From contig CAJYBF010000057.1 of assembly GCA_913064935.1 (NCBI GenBank), positions 1 to 6,721 on the forward strand: DNA of 6,721 nt, read 5' to 3'. The DNA is from an uncultured Mollicutes bacterium. Lineage in GTDB: Bacteria; Bacillota_I; Bacilli_A; MAG-NZ. This document shows, in pieces, positions 1 through 5,627 of the stretch; the stretch's first letter is position 1, and the number at the start of each line of letters is the position of its first letter. The notes below the pieces were generated by a model. That model made no database searches, was not told the origin of the DNA, and was given only the letters and a program-made list of their open reading frames with translations. Position numbers and translations under genes: made by a program.

Positions 1-436
1 TATTTTGAGAGTCTTTTTGTCTCAAAAAACCCTGAGGATCAACAAAAAGAAAATTTGAGTCACTCTTGATTTTTCTAAAAGTATCATCAGAGATTTCATG
101 ATATATTGGACTTACAATATGTCCATCAGCATCAACGTTAGAATAATCTATTTTGTCACACTCATTTTCAAGTTTTAGAGTTCTGTCTGAACCAGTAATA
201 GAAATAGCAAATTTAGTAGTATTTTTTTCTGATTCAGAGTTTAGAAAATTTATTTTGTGTTCAGTAAGATATTGTTTTGGAAAATCAGGACCAAATTTTG
301 TAAACAAGTCTACATCAAATTTGAATTGTCTTGCGGTAATTCCACAATAACAAGCAGACCCACCAATTTGTTCATAATTATAATTATCAATTGTAATTGT
401 ATCAATTGCACAGTGGGAAAAGATGGCTAATTTCAT
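1..436 (-). CDS. PfkB-family carbohydrate kinase, N-terminal part (archaeal type)
   Basis: Reading leftwards from ATG at 436-434, 145 codons stay open to the window edge, so the C-terminal half, with the expected catalytic GxGD motif, is missing. The protein starts MKLAIFSHCAIDTITID and has the N-terminal sugar-binding Gly-Gly of ribokinase/PfkB proteins at residues 25-26 (IGGSACYCG). KFGPDF follows at about residues 47-52 and a beta strand FVDPQGFLR near residue 135. PfkB kinases phosphorylate sugars or nucleosides with ATP in the cytoplasm; the substrate cannot be told here. From memory, this N-terminus and FVDPQGFLR closely match Nitrosopumilus-type archaeal proteins, but no search was possible. 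No strong Shine-Dalgarno precedes it, as is common in archaea. It is the only confident - strand gene, points away from the bacterial operon, and sits where valS would be expected upstream of folC. Family is fairly sure; archaeal origin is an inference. Confidence 0.8.
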   Translation of the reverse strand, partial: MKLAIFSHCAIDTITIDNYNYEQIGGSACYCGITARQFKFDVDLFTKFGPDFPKQYLTEHKINFLNSESEKNTTKFAISITGSDRTLKLENECDKIDYSNVDADGHIVSPIYHEISDDTFRKIKSDSNFLFVDPQGFLRQKDSQN

Positions 437-462
437 TTCTTTTCATTACTAAAATAACAGAT

Positions 463-567
463 TTAGTTTTTTGCATTGTTTTTATCAAAACAATCTTTAC
501 AAATTATTGCCCTACTTGAAATCATTAACTCAAGCCGGCGGGACTTTTGAAATGGAATTTGATTCAT
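463..567 (-). CDS. Small Cys-x2-Cys protein, possibly truncated (uncertain)
   Basis: A short - strand frame of 34 codons runs from ATG at 567-565 to TAA at 465-463. It begins MNQIPFQKSRRLELMISS and contains ICKDC, half of a possible zinc-ribbon site, near its C-terminus. The stop is 26 bases before the PfkB start on the same strand, as in an operon. The second Cys pair of a zinc ribbon is absent; the frame is blocked by a stop at 588-586. It looks like the 3' end of an archaeal gene cut by a sequence junction. It lies antisense to another open frame at 471-635, so at most one of the two is real over most of their length. No family is recognised with certainty. Confidence 0.35.
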   Translation of the reverse strand: MNQIPFQKSRRLELMISSRAIICKDCFDKNNAKN

Positions 568-635
568 ATCGAGAATGTCCACACATTATTTCTGAAGCTG
601 TAATCGCAAGAAGAAAATCTGAAAAAGAACAATAA
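471..635 (+). CDS. Possible 3' end of an unidentified + strand gene
   Basis: The + frame is open from 453 to TAA at 633-635. Possible starts are TTG 471, TTG 507, TTG 516 and ATG 552, none with a clear ribosome binding site. The last part (residues ECPHIISEAVIARRKSEKEQ, about 573-632) has protein-like composition and is followed 8 bases later by a strong intrinsic terminator. That suggests the real tail of a bacterial gene whose upstream part was replaced by the archaeal-looking segment. It does not resemble the C-terminus of ValS, the usual neighbour of folC. The part before about 560 is antisense to the small Cys-x2-Cys frame and may be chance. No function is assigned. Confidence 0.3.
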   Translation: MHCFYQNNLYKLLPYLKSLTQAGGTFEMEFDSYRECPHIISEAVIARRKSEKEQ

Positions 636-642
636 TAACATT

Positions 643-665
643 AATGGCGAGATTCGCCGTTTTTT
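643..665 (+). terminator. Rho-independent terminator upstream of folC
   Basis: An 8-bp stem, 643-650 (aatggcga) with 654-661 (tcgccgtt), contains one T-G wobble, has the 3-base loop GAT and runs into T's at 660-665. It is oriented to stop + strand transcription after the frame ending at 635. It is of bacterial type, so the bacterial part of the window probably begins to the left of it. Confidence 0.75.
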
Positions 666-677
666 ATTGCATTTCTA

Positions 678-706
678 TTTACTATTCATAAAGAATTAGA
701 TAAGAT
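678..706 (+). promoter_or_regulatory. Weak candidate promoter for folC
   Basis: TTTACT at 678-683 and TAAGAT at 701-706 are 17 bases apart, each matching four of six sigma-A consensus positions. GATAAT at 704-709 is an alternative -10. A promoter is expected here because a terminator closes the upstream unit at 665 and folC starts at 729, but the match is weak and the region is AT-rich. Confidence 0.35.
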
Positions 707-728
707 AATTACTGTAGGATGTGGTTAG

Positions 729-1940
729 ATGTTTGATACAATGGATGAATGTTTGGAATGGCTCTATGAACCTAGGGATTTCGAGAAAAAATTTGACTTA
801 AGTAGAATGAAAAAAGCAATGGATGTTTTTAATAATCCTATTTATTTTAAATGTATACATATTGCGGGAACAAAGTGTAAATGTTCTACACTTTCATATA
901 TAAAAAGTGCTCTTATAACTGCAGGTTATAATGTAGGTACATTCATATCACCTTTCGTTGTGGTATTTAATGAAAGAATCACTTTCAACAATCAATATAT
1001 ATCTGATACTGATTTCATTAAATACATAAATACTATAAAACTTAACTTACTAACAGCGAATTTGGAGTTATCTTTCTTCGAAATACTAACAATTGCTGCA
1101 TTTTTATACTTTCAAGATATGGACGTAGATTACGCAATTATTGAAACAGGTGTTGGAGGAAGATTAGATTCCACTAATGTAATAGACAAGGAAGTTGCAG
1201 TTATAACAAATGTTGGTATGGATCATATGGAAACATTAGGTAATACCATAGAAGAGATAGCTAAAGAAAAATTAGGAATCGTAAGAACAAATTTAATTAC
1301 ATCAATATCTAAGGAATTAAAACCATTTGTGTTGGAGTATTGTAACGTTAGAAATGTAGATCTTACTTTTATAGATAATATTTACTCGCTTAAAATAACT
1401 GAATCATCTACAACTTTTAAATATAAGGAATTTGATGTTAAATTATCTATGCTTGGAGAACATCAAGCATTTAATGCATCATTAGCAATAGAAACTCTTA
1501 TCTATCTTAGAAAAAACAAAGGTTTAGTAATAACTAATGAACACATACTTACTGGGCTTAAGAAGACATTTTGGCCGGGTAGATTAGAAAAAATTGATGA
1601 TAATGTATACGTTGATGGAGCACATAACTTGGATGGAATTAAATCACTTGCGAATTTTCTAGATAAGATTGATAAACCTAAAACAGTTATATATTCATGT
1701 TTTAAAGATAAAGACTATCCACAAATGATTCAAACTCTAGAAAAACATGTGGATGAAATCATCTTTACTGAGTTTGATTATCCTAGAGCAGAGAAATCAG
1801 TTAATTTATATAAGGTATCACAACATGCAAATAAGCATCTTGTAAAAGACTATAAAGATACATTTAAACTTATCATTAAAGACAATATGACAGTATATTG
1901 TGGATCACTATATTTTATTTCTTTAATAAGACAAAAATAG
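729..1940 (+). CDS. folC: Bifunctional folylpolyglutamate/dihydrofolate synthase FolC, altered P-loop
   Basis: FolC (Mur ligase fold) adds glutamate to folates, and in many bacteria also to dihydropteroate, using ATP in the cytoplasm. The 403-residue protein is slightly shorter than the usual 420-430. Family blocks occur in order: HIAG plus P-loop (44-54), ISPFVVVFNERI (about 78-89), ETGVGGRLDSTNVI, NVGMDHMETLGNTIEEIAKEK, LGEHQAFNAS, FWPGRLE, VDGAHN and FKDKDYPQM...FDYPRAEK. The striking oddity is the P-loop at 867-890: GTKCKCST instead of the near-invariant GTNGKGST, with two glycines changed to Cys and Asn to Lys. The Lys and Ser remain. The preceding residue 42 is also an unexpected Cys. 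As written, ATP binding is doubtful, while the rest of the chain is intact. ATG 729 is the start; its site AGGATGTGG (716-724) is one base from AGGAGGTGG. The stop lies inside the terminator stem. Confidence 0.95.
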   Translation: MFDTMDECLEWLYEPRDFEKKFDLSRMKKAMDVFNNPIYFKCIHIAGTKCKCSTLSYIKSALITAGYNVGTFISPFVVVFNERITFNNQYISDTDFIKYINTIKLNLLTANLELSFFEILTIAAFLYFQDMDVDYAIIETGVGGRLDSTNVIDKEVAVITNVGMDHMETLGNTIEEIAKEKLGIVRTNLITSISKELKPFVLEYCNVRNVDLTFIDNIYSLKITESSTTFKYKEFDVKLSMLGEHQAFNASLAIETLIYLRKNKGLVITNEHILTGLKKTFWPGRLEKIDDNVYVDGAHNLDGIKSLANFLDKIDKPKTVIYSCFKDKDYPQMIQTLEKHVDEIIFTEFDYPRAEKSVNLYKVSQHANKHLVKDYKDTFKLIIKDNMTVYCGSLYFISLIRQK

Positions 1941-1961
1941 TCTAGTAGACTATTTTTTTTT
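1933..1961 (+). terminator. Rho-independent terminator of folC
   Basis: An 11-bp perfect stem pairs 1933-1943 (aaaaatagtct) with 1947-1957 (agactattttt). The loop is AGT and a T run continues to 1961. The folC stop codon TAG (1938-1940) lies inside the left arm. It separates folC from the next unit. Confidence 0.85.
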
Positions 1962-1972
1962 ACAAATTCATT

Positions 1973-1978
1973 TATAAT
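1973..1978 (+). promoter_or_regulatory. Candidate -10 box for the SPOR-like/radC/M50 unit
   Basis: A perfect TATAAT lies 12 bases after the folC terminator and 32 bases before the TTG start at 2010. No good -35 exists at 16-18 bases upstream, because the terminator T-tract occupies it. An alternative pair is TTTACA 1959-1964 with TATTAG 1983-1988 (18-base spacing). A start of transcription between the terminator and 2010 is expected from the layout; the exact box is uncertain. Confidence 0.45.
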
Positions 1979-2009
1979 AATCTATTAGTATTCTCGTGGG
2001 GTGATTAGA

Positions 2010-2585
2010 TTGAAAAAAGATATGGATTTCGTAGGAATTATTGTTGGGATAATAATTGGAGTTGTTTTCGGGTTTTTTATACAAGATAAAGTAAATATCG
2101 TAAATTCAAAGGAAGTATCAAGTGAGGAGAAAACATACTTATTGCATGTAGGCGAGTATGAGGGCTTAGACGGAGTGATGAACATGCAGTCTACTTTACA
2201 AGAAAACGGAATACCAAATACTGTTGTTTATGAAAATGACACATTTAATGTCTATTGTGGCATAGCTCTTAACGATGAATTTGAGTCAATTCTTGTGCTT
2301 TTAGATTACTCCGAAATTCCTTATGTAGTAAAATCCAGATTTTTATATAACTATATAAGTGACTATTCAGAGAATGAACTAGTTTTTTGGGAAGAAGGAC
2401 TTTCATATTATATGAAATCTTTGAATAATGAGGATTTCACTTTGTCAGAGTCATTCAAAGAACTTAAAAATTTAAATATCGAGTTTTACCGAGACTTATC
2501 ATATTTGCAGGATGTCCAAGAAGAAGAATTGTTAGACAGAATAAGGCTCGATACCTTTAAATTACTCGTAGAAAATAGGGGATAG
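2010..2585 (+). CDS. Membrane-anchored SPOR-like protein (SpoIIB position)
   Basis: Unidentified by name. From TTG 2010 it has 191 residues. A short basic start (MKKDMD) is followed by one membrane segment at about 6-22 (FVGIIVGIIIGVVFGFF). Residues about 37-110 (YLLHVGEYEGLDGVMNMQ, GIPNTVVYEN, FNVYCGIA, IPYVVKS) alternate strands and helices in a pattern that resembles a SPOR domain, which in other proteins binds septal peptidoglycan. An acidic helical tail rich in Glu, Leu and Asp follows. In Bacillus the gene between folC and maf/radC is spoIIB, a SPOR protein, so position supports a distant SpoIIB-like role; sequence alone is weak evidence. TTG 2010 is chosen because GGGGTGAT (1998-2005) is a well-spaced ribosome binding site. 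GTG 2001 lies inside that site, and ATG 2022 would shorten the N-terminus. The stop is one base before the radC ATG, so the two are probably translationally coupled. Confidence 0.75.
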   Translation: MKKDMDFVGIIVGIIIGVVFGFFIQDKVNIVNSKEVSSEEKTYLLHVGEYEGLDGVMNMQSTLQENGIPNTVVYENDTFNVYCGIALNDEFESILVLLDYSEIPYVVKSRFLYNYISDYSENELVFWEEGLSYYMKSLNNEDFTLSESFKELKNLNIEFYRDLSYLQDVQEEELLDRIRLDTFKLLVENRG

Positions 2586-2586
2586 T

Positions 2587-3258
2587 ATGCTAATTAAGGA
2601 AATATCAAAAACAGAAAGACCAAGAGAAAGAGCTGAAAAACTTGGAATAATCGCTTTATCAGATAATGAACTACTTGCGATATTACTACGTACTGGTGCT
2701 AAAAACATCTCGGCAATCGAAGTTGGTAATGAAATTATCAAAACAATAGATGATATTTCCAATCTTGTTGATACTACAGTGACAGAGTTAACTTCTGTAA
2801 AAGAAGTCGGTCCAGCAAAAGCATTAACTATAGTTGCAGCTATAGAATTAGGTAGAAGAGTTAATCAAGCAAAAACTAGTGTTAAAGTTATAACACCAAG
2901 GAGCGTATATAATCACTTAAAAAATGACTTTGTTGGAATTAAACAAGAAAGATTCATTGCGATTTTCTTGGACACTAAGAATAATATGATCTCAAAGAAA
3001 ACGATATTTATCGGATCATTAAACATGTCATTAGTCCATCCAAGAGAAGTTTTCAAGTGGGCAGTGAAACTATCTTCAGCATCGATTATACTAGTCCATA
3101 ATCATCCAAGTGGTGATCCTACGCCTAGTCCCCAAGATGTTGAGGTAACAAAGCAAATAATAAATGCAGGTGAGATAGTAGGTATAAAAGTAATAGAACA
3201 CATTATCATTGGTAGTGACAGTTTTATCAGCTTAAATGAACTAGGTTATTTTAAATAG
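2587..3258 (+). CDS. radC: RadC-family JAB/MPN-domain protein
   Basis: The 223-residue protein matches RadC in length and architecture. The N-terminal UPF0758 block RPRERAEKLG...LSDNELLAILLRTG (about 12-37) precedes a helix-hairpin-helix DNA-binding motif at 68-91 (VKEVGPAKA, ELGRR). A C-terminal JAB1/MPN (JAMM) metalloprotease-like domain follows, with SLVHPREVFK and the metal-binding HNHPSGDPTPS at residues 171-181. His171, His173 and Asp184 are intact. RadC proteins were once linked to DNA repair, but the cellular role is unclear; the JAMM fold suggests a zinc-dependent isopeptidase-like activity. The start ATG 2587 follows AGGGGAT (2576-2582) and begins one base after the upstream stop. 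In Bacillus, mreBCD and minCD come next; here they are missing and the LytM-like gene follows after 32 bases. Confidence 0.95.
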   Translation: MLIKEISKTERPRERAEKLGIIALSDNELLAILLRTGAKNISAIEVGNEIIKTIDDISNLVDTTVTELTSVKEVGPAKALTIVAAIELGRRVNQAKTSVKVITPRSVYNHLKNDFVGIKQERFIAIFLDTKNNMISKKTIFIGSLNMSLVHPREVFKWAVKLSSASIILVHNHPSGDPTPSPQDVEVTKQIINAGEIVGIKVIEHIIIGSDSFISLNELGYFK

Positions 3259-3290
3259 TCCAAGCTAATATAATTAAGTGGGTGATAAAG

Positions 3291-3776
3291 TTGAAGAAGA
3301 AACAACCTACAGAAATAGTGAATAGATTAAACATATGTTTATTTCTATTTGGGTTTATTATGTTATTGGAAATTTTCAATGCAGGTTCATTAGCTATTGT
3401 TAAGGTTCCTCTCGAAAGACATGGAAATTTTCTGAAAGTTATGGATTTTTATAATGGAGACGTACTTAGTTTCTTCCATATTGAAAAGGATGTACCTGTT
3501 TTTAATGAAAATAGAAACATAGATTATAATGGTTCAGAATTAAAAATATATGAGGAAGCAGCAACTTCAGACACAGTTGGCGTAGTAGTTTCAATTAGCA
3601 CAGATGATGTAGGTAACAAAGTGCTTATCAAAGGAATAGATGGACTAGAATATAATTATCAAAATCTCTTTTCTGTATCTGTATCTATATATGACTACGT
3701 AACGATAGGAGATATTATTGGAACTTCCTTTTATGATGAAGATTATTATTATAAATTAACGATATTAGATGTATGA
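3291..3776 (+). CDS. Membrane protein with degenerate LytM/M23 domain (SpoIVFA-like)
   Basis: From TTG 3291 the protein has 161 residues: a basic start (MKKKQ), one membrane segment at about 15-32 (CLFLFGFIMLLEIF), a linker, and a C-terminal beta-rich domain at about 90-155. That domain (GVVVSISTDDVGNKVLIKGI, YNYQNLFSVSV, YDYVTIGDIIGTS) follows the LytM/M23 peptidase pattern. The zinc ligands (HxxxD and HxH) are not seen, so it is probably not catalytic. SpoIVFA, which regulates the protease SpoIVFB in Bacillus, has the same design. The next gene is an M50 protease whose ATG overlaps this stop by four bases (ATGA), exactly as for a spoIVFA-spoIVFB pair, so a regulator or adaptor role is inferred. 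TTG 3291 is chosen because GTGGGTGAT (3278-3286) precedes it; GTG 3282 lies within that site. A TATAAT at 3269-3274 lacks a -35. Confidence 0.75.
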   Translation: MKKKQPTEIVNRLNICLFLFGFIMLLEIFNAGSLAIVKVPLERHGNFLKVMDFYNGDVLSFFHIEKDVPVFNENRNIDYNGSELKIYEEAATSDTVGVVVSISTDDVGNKVLIKGIDGLEYNYQNLFSVSVSIYDYVTIGDIIGTSFYDEDYYYKLTILDV

Positions 3777-4492
3777 AAATAAAGATACATTTTACGACAT
3801 ACATAATGTTTCTGCTTTGCCTTTTAGCTGGTTTTGGATATGAATTGTTAATTGTATTTTTTTCGATTATATTTCACGAGCTTTCTCATGTAGTGGCTAG
3901 TAAAATTTTTAAGAAGAAGGTACATAGAATTACGATTTTACCTTTTGGAGGGATATTCGAAGTAAAGGATAACCAAAACGTTAGTTTATTAGAGGAATTC
4001 ATAATTATTTTAGCTGGTCCAGTTGGATCATTTTTTCTTTTACAATTTGAATCACTCTATCAAATAAACATAATTATTCTATTATTTAACATACTACCTA
4101 TATACCCACTCGATGGAGGACGATTGTTAGAAACGACTTTGTGCAGATTTATTAAATTCAGAACCGTCTTGCGAGTAGTTTTTATAACTTCATTATTGTC
4201 ATCATCTTTACTTCTTTACTACGGTACGGTAAACAATTCAATCAATATAGTTTTAATTTCTGTAGTTCTGCTTTACATTAATTATCAAAACTTAAAAAAT
4301 GTTGAGATTAAGTATTGGACATTTTTAAACGATAAAGTACTTTTTAAGCGGCAATTGCCTATAAAGAGTCACGATAATGTGAATCTTAAAAATATATATA
4401 GAGGATTCAACAATATTTTTATGGATAATGGAAAGATTGTAACTGAGAACCAATTGATAAAATCATTGAATTTTAAGGACTATATGATATAA
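3773..4492 (+). CDS. Site-2-type intramembrane metalloprotease, M50B (SpoIVFB-like)
   Basis: The protein has 239 residues and is mostly hydrophobic. The zinc motif HExxH is HELSH at 35-39, inside a membrane segment. LPFGGIFE (56-63) and the AGPVGS turn (81-86) are typical of M50. The third ligand motif is N106...LDGGR with Asp114. Further membrane segments lie at about 130-180, and a soluble tail of about 60 residues follows. M50 proteases cut substrates within the membrane; SpoIVFB releases sigma-K during sporulation. Gene position directly before rplU and after the LytM-like gene matches spoIVFB. No sporulation gene is visible here, so the substrate is unknown and may differ. Catalytic residues look complete. 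Translation is coupled to the previous gene by the ATGA overlap. No terminator follows before the rplU promoter. Confidence 0.9.
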   Translation: MKIKIHFTTYIMFLLCLLAGFGYELLIVFFSIIFHELSHVVASKIFKKKVHRITILPFGGIFEVKDNQNVSLLEEFIIILAGPVGSFFLLQFESLYQINIIILLFNILPIYPLDGGRLLETTLCRFIKFRTVLRVVFITSLLSSSLLLYYGTVNNSINIVLISVVLLYINYQNLKNVEIKYWTFLNDKVLFKRQLPIKSHDNVNLKNIYRGFNNIFMDNGKIVTENQLIKSLNFKDYMI

Positions 4493-4524
4493 TTAACTAC
4501 TGATTAATTCAATCGAACTATTTG

Positions 4525-4553
4525 TTGACTACATAGTTAGATTGTGATATTAT
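4525..4553 (+). promoter_or_regulatory. Strong sigma-A-type promoter of rplU-prp-rpmA
   Basis: TTGACT (4525-4530) and TATTAT (4548-4553) are separated by exactly 17 bases, each one base from consensus (TTGACA, TATAAT). Transcription would start near 4559-4561, right at the first hairpin of the L21 leader. This is the best promoter in the window and fits a ribosomal protein operon. Confidence 0.85.
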
Positions 4554-4558
4554 TAATT

Positions 4559-4652
4559 GTTGCATTTCGCAACCGCACAGGAAGTGGTTTTCAAAGCTAA
4601 TTAGCTACCATAATGGCGTGTCTTAAAAAATCTAATGAGGAGGTGCGAAAGT
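4559..4652 (+). ncRNA. L21 leader (cis-regulatory RNA of rplU)
   Basis: The untranslated leader has the features of the Firmicutes ribosomal protein L21 leader family, which is thought to let L21 repress its own operon. In order: hairpin GTTGC/GCAAC (4559-4563 with 4569-4573), the block AACCGCACAGGAAGTGGTT (4571-4589), which can itself fold and competes with the first hairpin, palindrome AGCTAATTAGCT (4595-4606), and the short hairpin CCA-TAA-TGG (4608-4616) in TACCATAATGGCGTGTC. The Shine-Dalgarno AGGAGGTG at 4638-4645 closes it. Recognition is by remembered consensus and position. CGCAC (4574-4578) can pair with GTGCG (4643-4647) at the ribosome binding site, which may be part of control; that is inference. 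Confidence 0.75.
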
Positions 4653-4961
4653 ATGTATGCAGTTATTGAAACTGGTGGGAAACAAATACGTGTAGAAGAA
4701 GGAATGACAATCTACATTGAAAAGTTAGATGTTGAAGCTGGTAATGATGTAAAGTTTGACAAAGTACTTTTGGTTTCGGATGGTAAAGTTCAAGTAGGAA
4801 CTCCATATTTAAATGGTGTTACTGTTGATGGAACTATCGAAAAGCATGGTAAGCAAAAAAAGATCATAATTTTCAAAATTAAACCAAAAAAGAAATATCG
4901 TAAAAAGCAAGGTCATCGTCAACCATATACTAAAGTCGTAATTAACAAAATAAACGCTTAA
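4653..4961 (+). CDS. rplU: 50S ribosomal protein L21
   Basis: The protein has 102 residues, the standard bL21 length. It starts [17 protein letters not shown] and ends with the family signature [18 protein letters not shown] (about 81-98), which contacts 23S rRNA. L21 is a component of the large ribosomal subunit. ATG 4653 is the start because the perfect site AGGAGGTG (4638-4645) lies seven bases before it and homologues begin MYA. An in-frame ATG at 4635 overlaps that site and would add six spurious residues. It is the first gene of rplU-prp-rpmA, behind the L21 leader. The prp ATG follows the stop after two bases. Nothing in the protein looks damaged. Confidence 0.98.
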   Translation: MYAVIETGGKQIRVEEGMTIYIEKLDVEAGNDVKFDKVLLVSDGKVQVGTPYLNGVTVDGTIEKHGKQKKIIIFKIKPKKKYRKKQGHRQPYTKVVINKINA

Positions 4962-4963
4962 TT

Positions 4964-5272
4964 ATGATTAGTGTAAAGTACGAAGACGGTGATGTTAAAG
5001 TAATCGAACTTAGTGGTCATTCTGGATATGCTGAAAGAGACAAGGATATCGTATGCGCTGCAGCAAGTTCAATCTCTATTACATCCTTTAAAGATATAAA
5101 GAAATTCATAAATAAAGATTAAAATAATATAGTAGAAAATGAAGAAGAAGGATATATTAGAGTTACAATTAATAATAATTCTAAGGAAGTATTATTATTG
5201 ATTGAAAATTTATTCGAAACACTAAAGGAATTAGAATTACAATTTCCTAAACATATAAAAATATACAAATAG
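4964..5272 (+). pseudogene. prp: Ribosomal-processing cysteine protease Prp, interrupted by an in-frame stop
   Basis: Prp removes the N-terminal extension of L27 in Firmicutes and relatives and is essential in Staphylococcus aureus. The frame starts MISVKYEDGDVKVIELSG; catalytic His19 (GHSGYAE) and Cys31 (DIVCAA) have the family's 12-residue spacing. After residue 52 (IKKFINKD) codon 53 is TAA (5120-5122). The same frame then continues with NNIVENEEEGYIRV and a normal C-terminal half to TAG at 5270-5272. Without that stop it would be 102 residues, a usual Prp length. No frameshift is needed; GAA to TAA is one possible single-base cause. There is no in-frame ATG or ribosome site soon after the stop, so no full second half would be made. 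The position between rplU and rpmA is canonical, and rpmA's ribosome site overlaps the final stop. It may be a sequence error, since its substrate L27 keeps the cleavage motif. Confidence 0.85.
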
Positions 5273-5285
5273 GAGGTGTGTTTAC

Positions 5286-5567
5286 ATGTTAAAACTAAAT
5301 ATACAATTGTTTGCATCTAAAAAAGGTGTAGGGTCTACTAGAAATGGTAGGGATTCTGCTTCTAAAAGACTAGGTGCTAAAAAATCAGATGGTCAGTTTG
5401 CTACTGCAGGTTCAATTTTGTACAGACAAAGAGGAACTAGAGTTTTTCCAGGTAACAATGTAGGTAGAGGTGGAGATGACACTTTATTTGCAAAAGTTAC
5501 TGGTACTGTGAAATTCGAACGTAAAGGCAGAGACAAAAAACAAGTATCAGTTTACCCAGTGGAGTAA
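5286..5567 (+). CDS. rpmA: 50S ribosomal protein L27 with Prp-cleaved N-terminal extension
   Basis: The protein has 93 residues and very strong identity to bL27: [50 protein letters not shown] and a [16 protein letters not shown]-terminus. L27 reaches toward the peptidyl transferase centre with its N-terminus. The first nine residues, MLKLNIQLF, followed by ASKKG, match the extension that Prp removes (cleavage expected between F9 and A10), as in S. aureus. This implies an active Prp in the organism, in conflict with the stop seen in prp. The start ATG 5286 follows AGGAGGTG (5271-5278), which overlaps the last two bases of the prp stop, so coupling is likely. A terminator follows directly. Confidence 0.98.
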   Translation: MLKLNIQLFASKKGVGSTRNGRDSASKRLGAKKSDGQFATAGSILYRQRGTRVFPGNNVGRGGDDTLFAKVTGTVKFERKGRDKKQVSVYPVE

Positions 5568-5569
5568 TC

Positions 5570-5595
5570 AAAAGTACACTTTGTGTACTTTTTTT
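5570..5595 (+). terminator. Rho-independent terminator of rplU-prp-rpmA
   Basis: A perfect 10-bp stem pairs 5570-5579 (aaaagtacac) with 5583-5592 (gtgtactttt). The loop is TTT, and T's run on to 5595. It begins three bases after the rpmA stop. Confidence 0.9.
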
Positions 5596-5603
5596 GATAT
5601 AAT
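5595..5603 (+). promoter_or_regulatory. Extended -10 promoter for GNAT-dsrE-obgE
   Basis: TGATATAAT is a TGn-extended, perfect TATAAT -10 box (5598-5603). At 17-base spacing the -35 region reads TACACT (5575-5580) and lies within the terminator stem. Extended -10 promoters tolerate a weak -35. Transcription would start near 5610, shortly before the AAGGAG site (5617-5622) of the GNAT gene. Confidence 0.6.
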
Positions 5604-5627
5604 TGATAGATAACTTAAGGAGATAGT

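Noticed and set aside
153..350. A 65-codon + strand frame.
   Set aside because: It lies entirely antisense to the well-supported PfkB coding sequence and has no ribosome site or family resemblance.
3269..3274. TATAAT between radC and the LytM-like gene as an internal promoter.
   Set aside because: No -35 match at suitable spacing and no TG extension; expected often by chance in DNA this AT-rich.
5119..5316. A - strand frame across the second half of prp.
   Set aside because: The + strand reading gives recognisable Prp sequence on both sides of the stop; the - frame has no ribosome site or family features.
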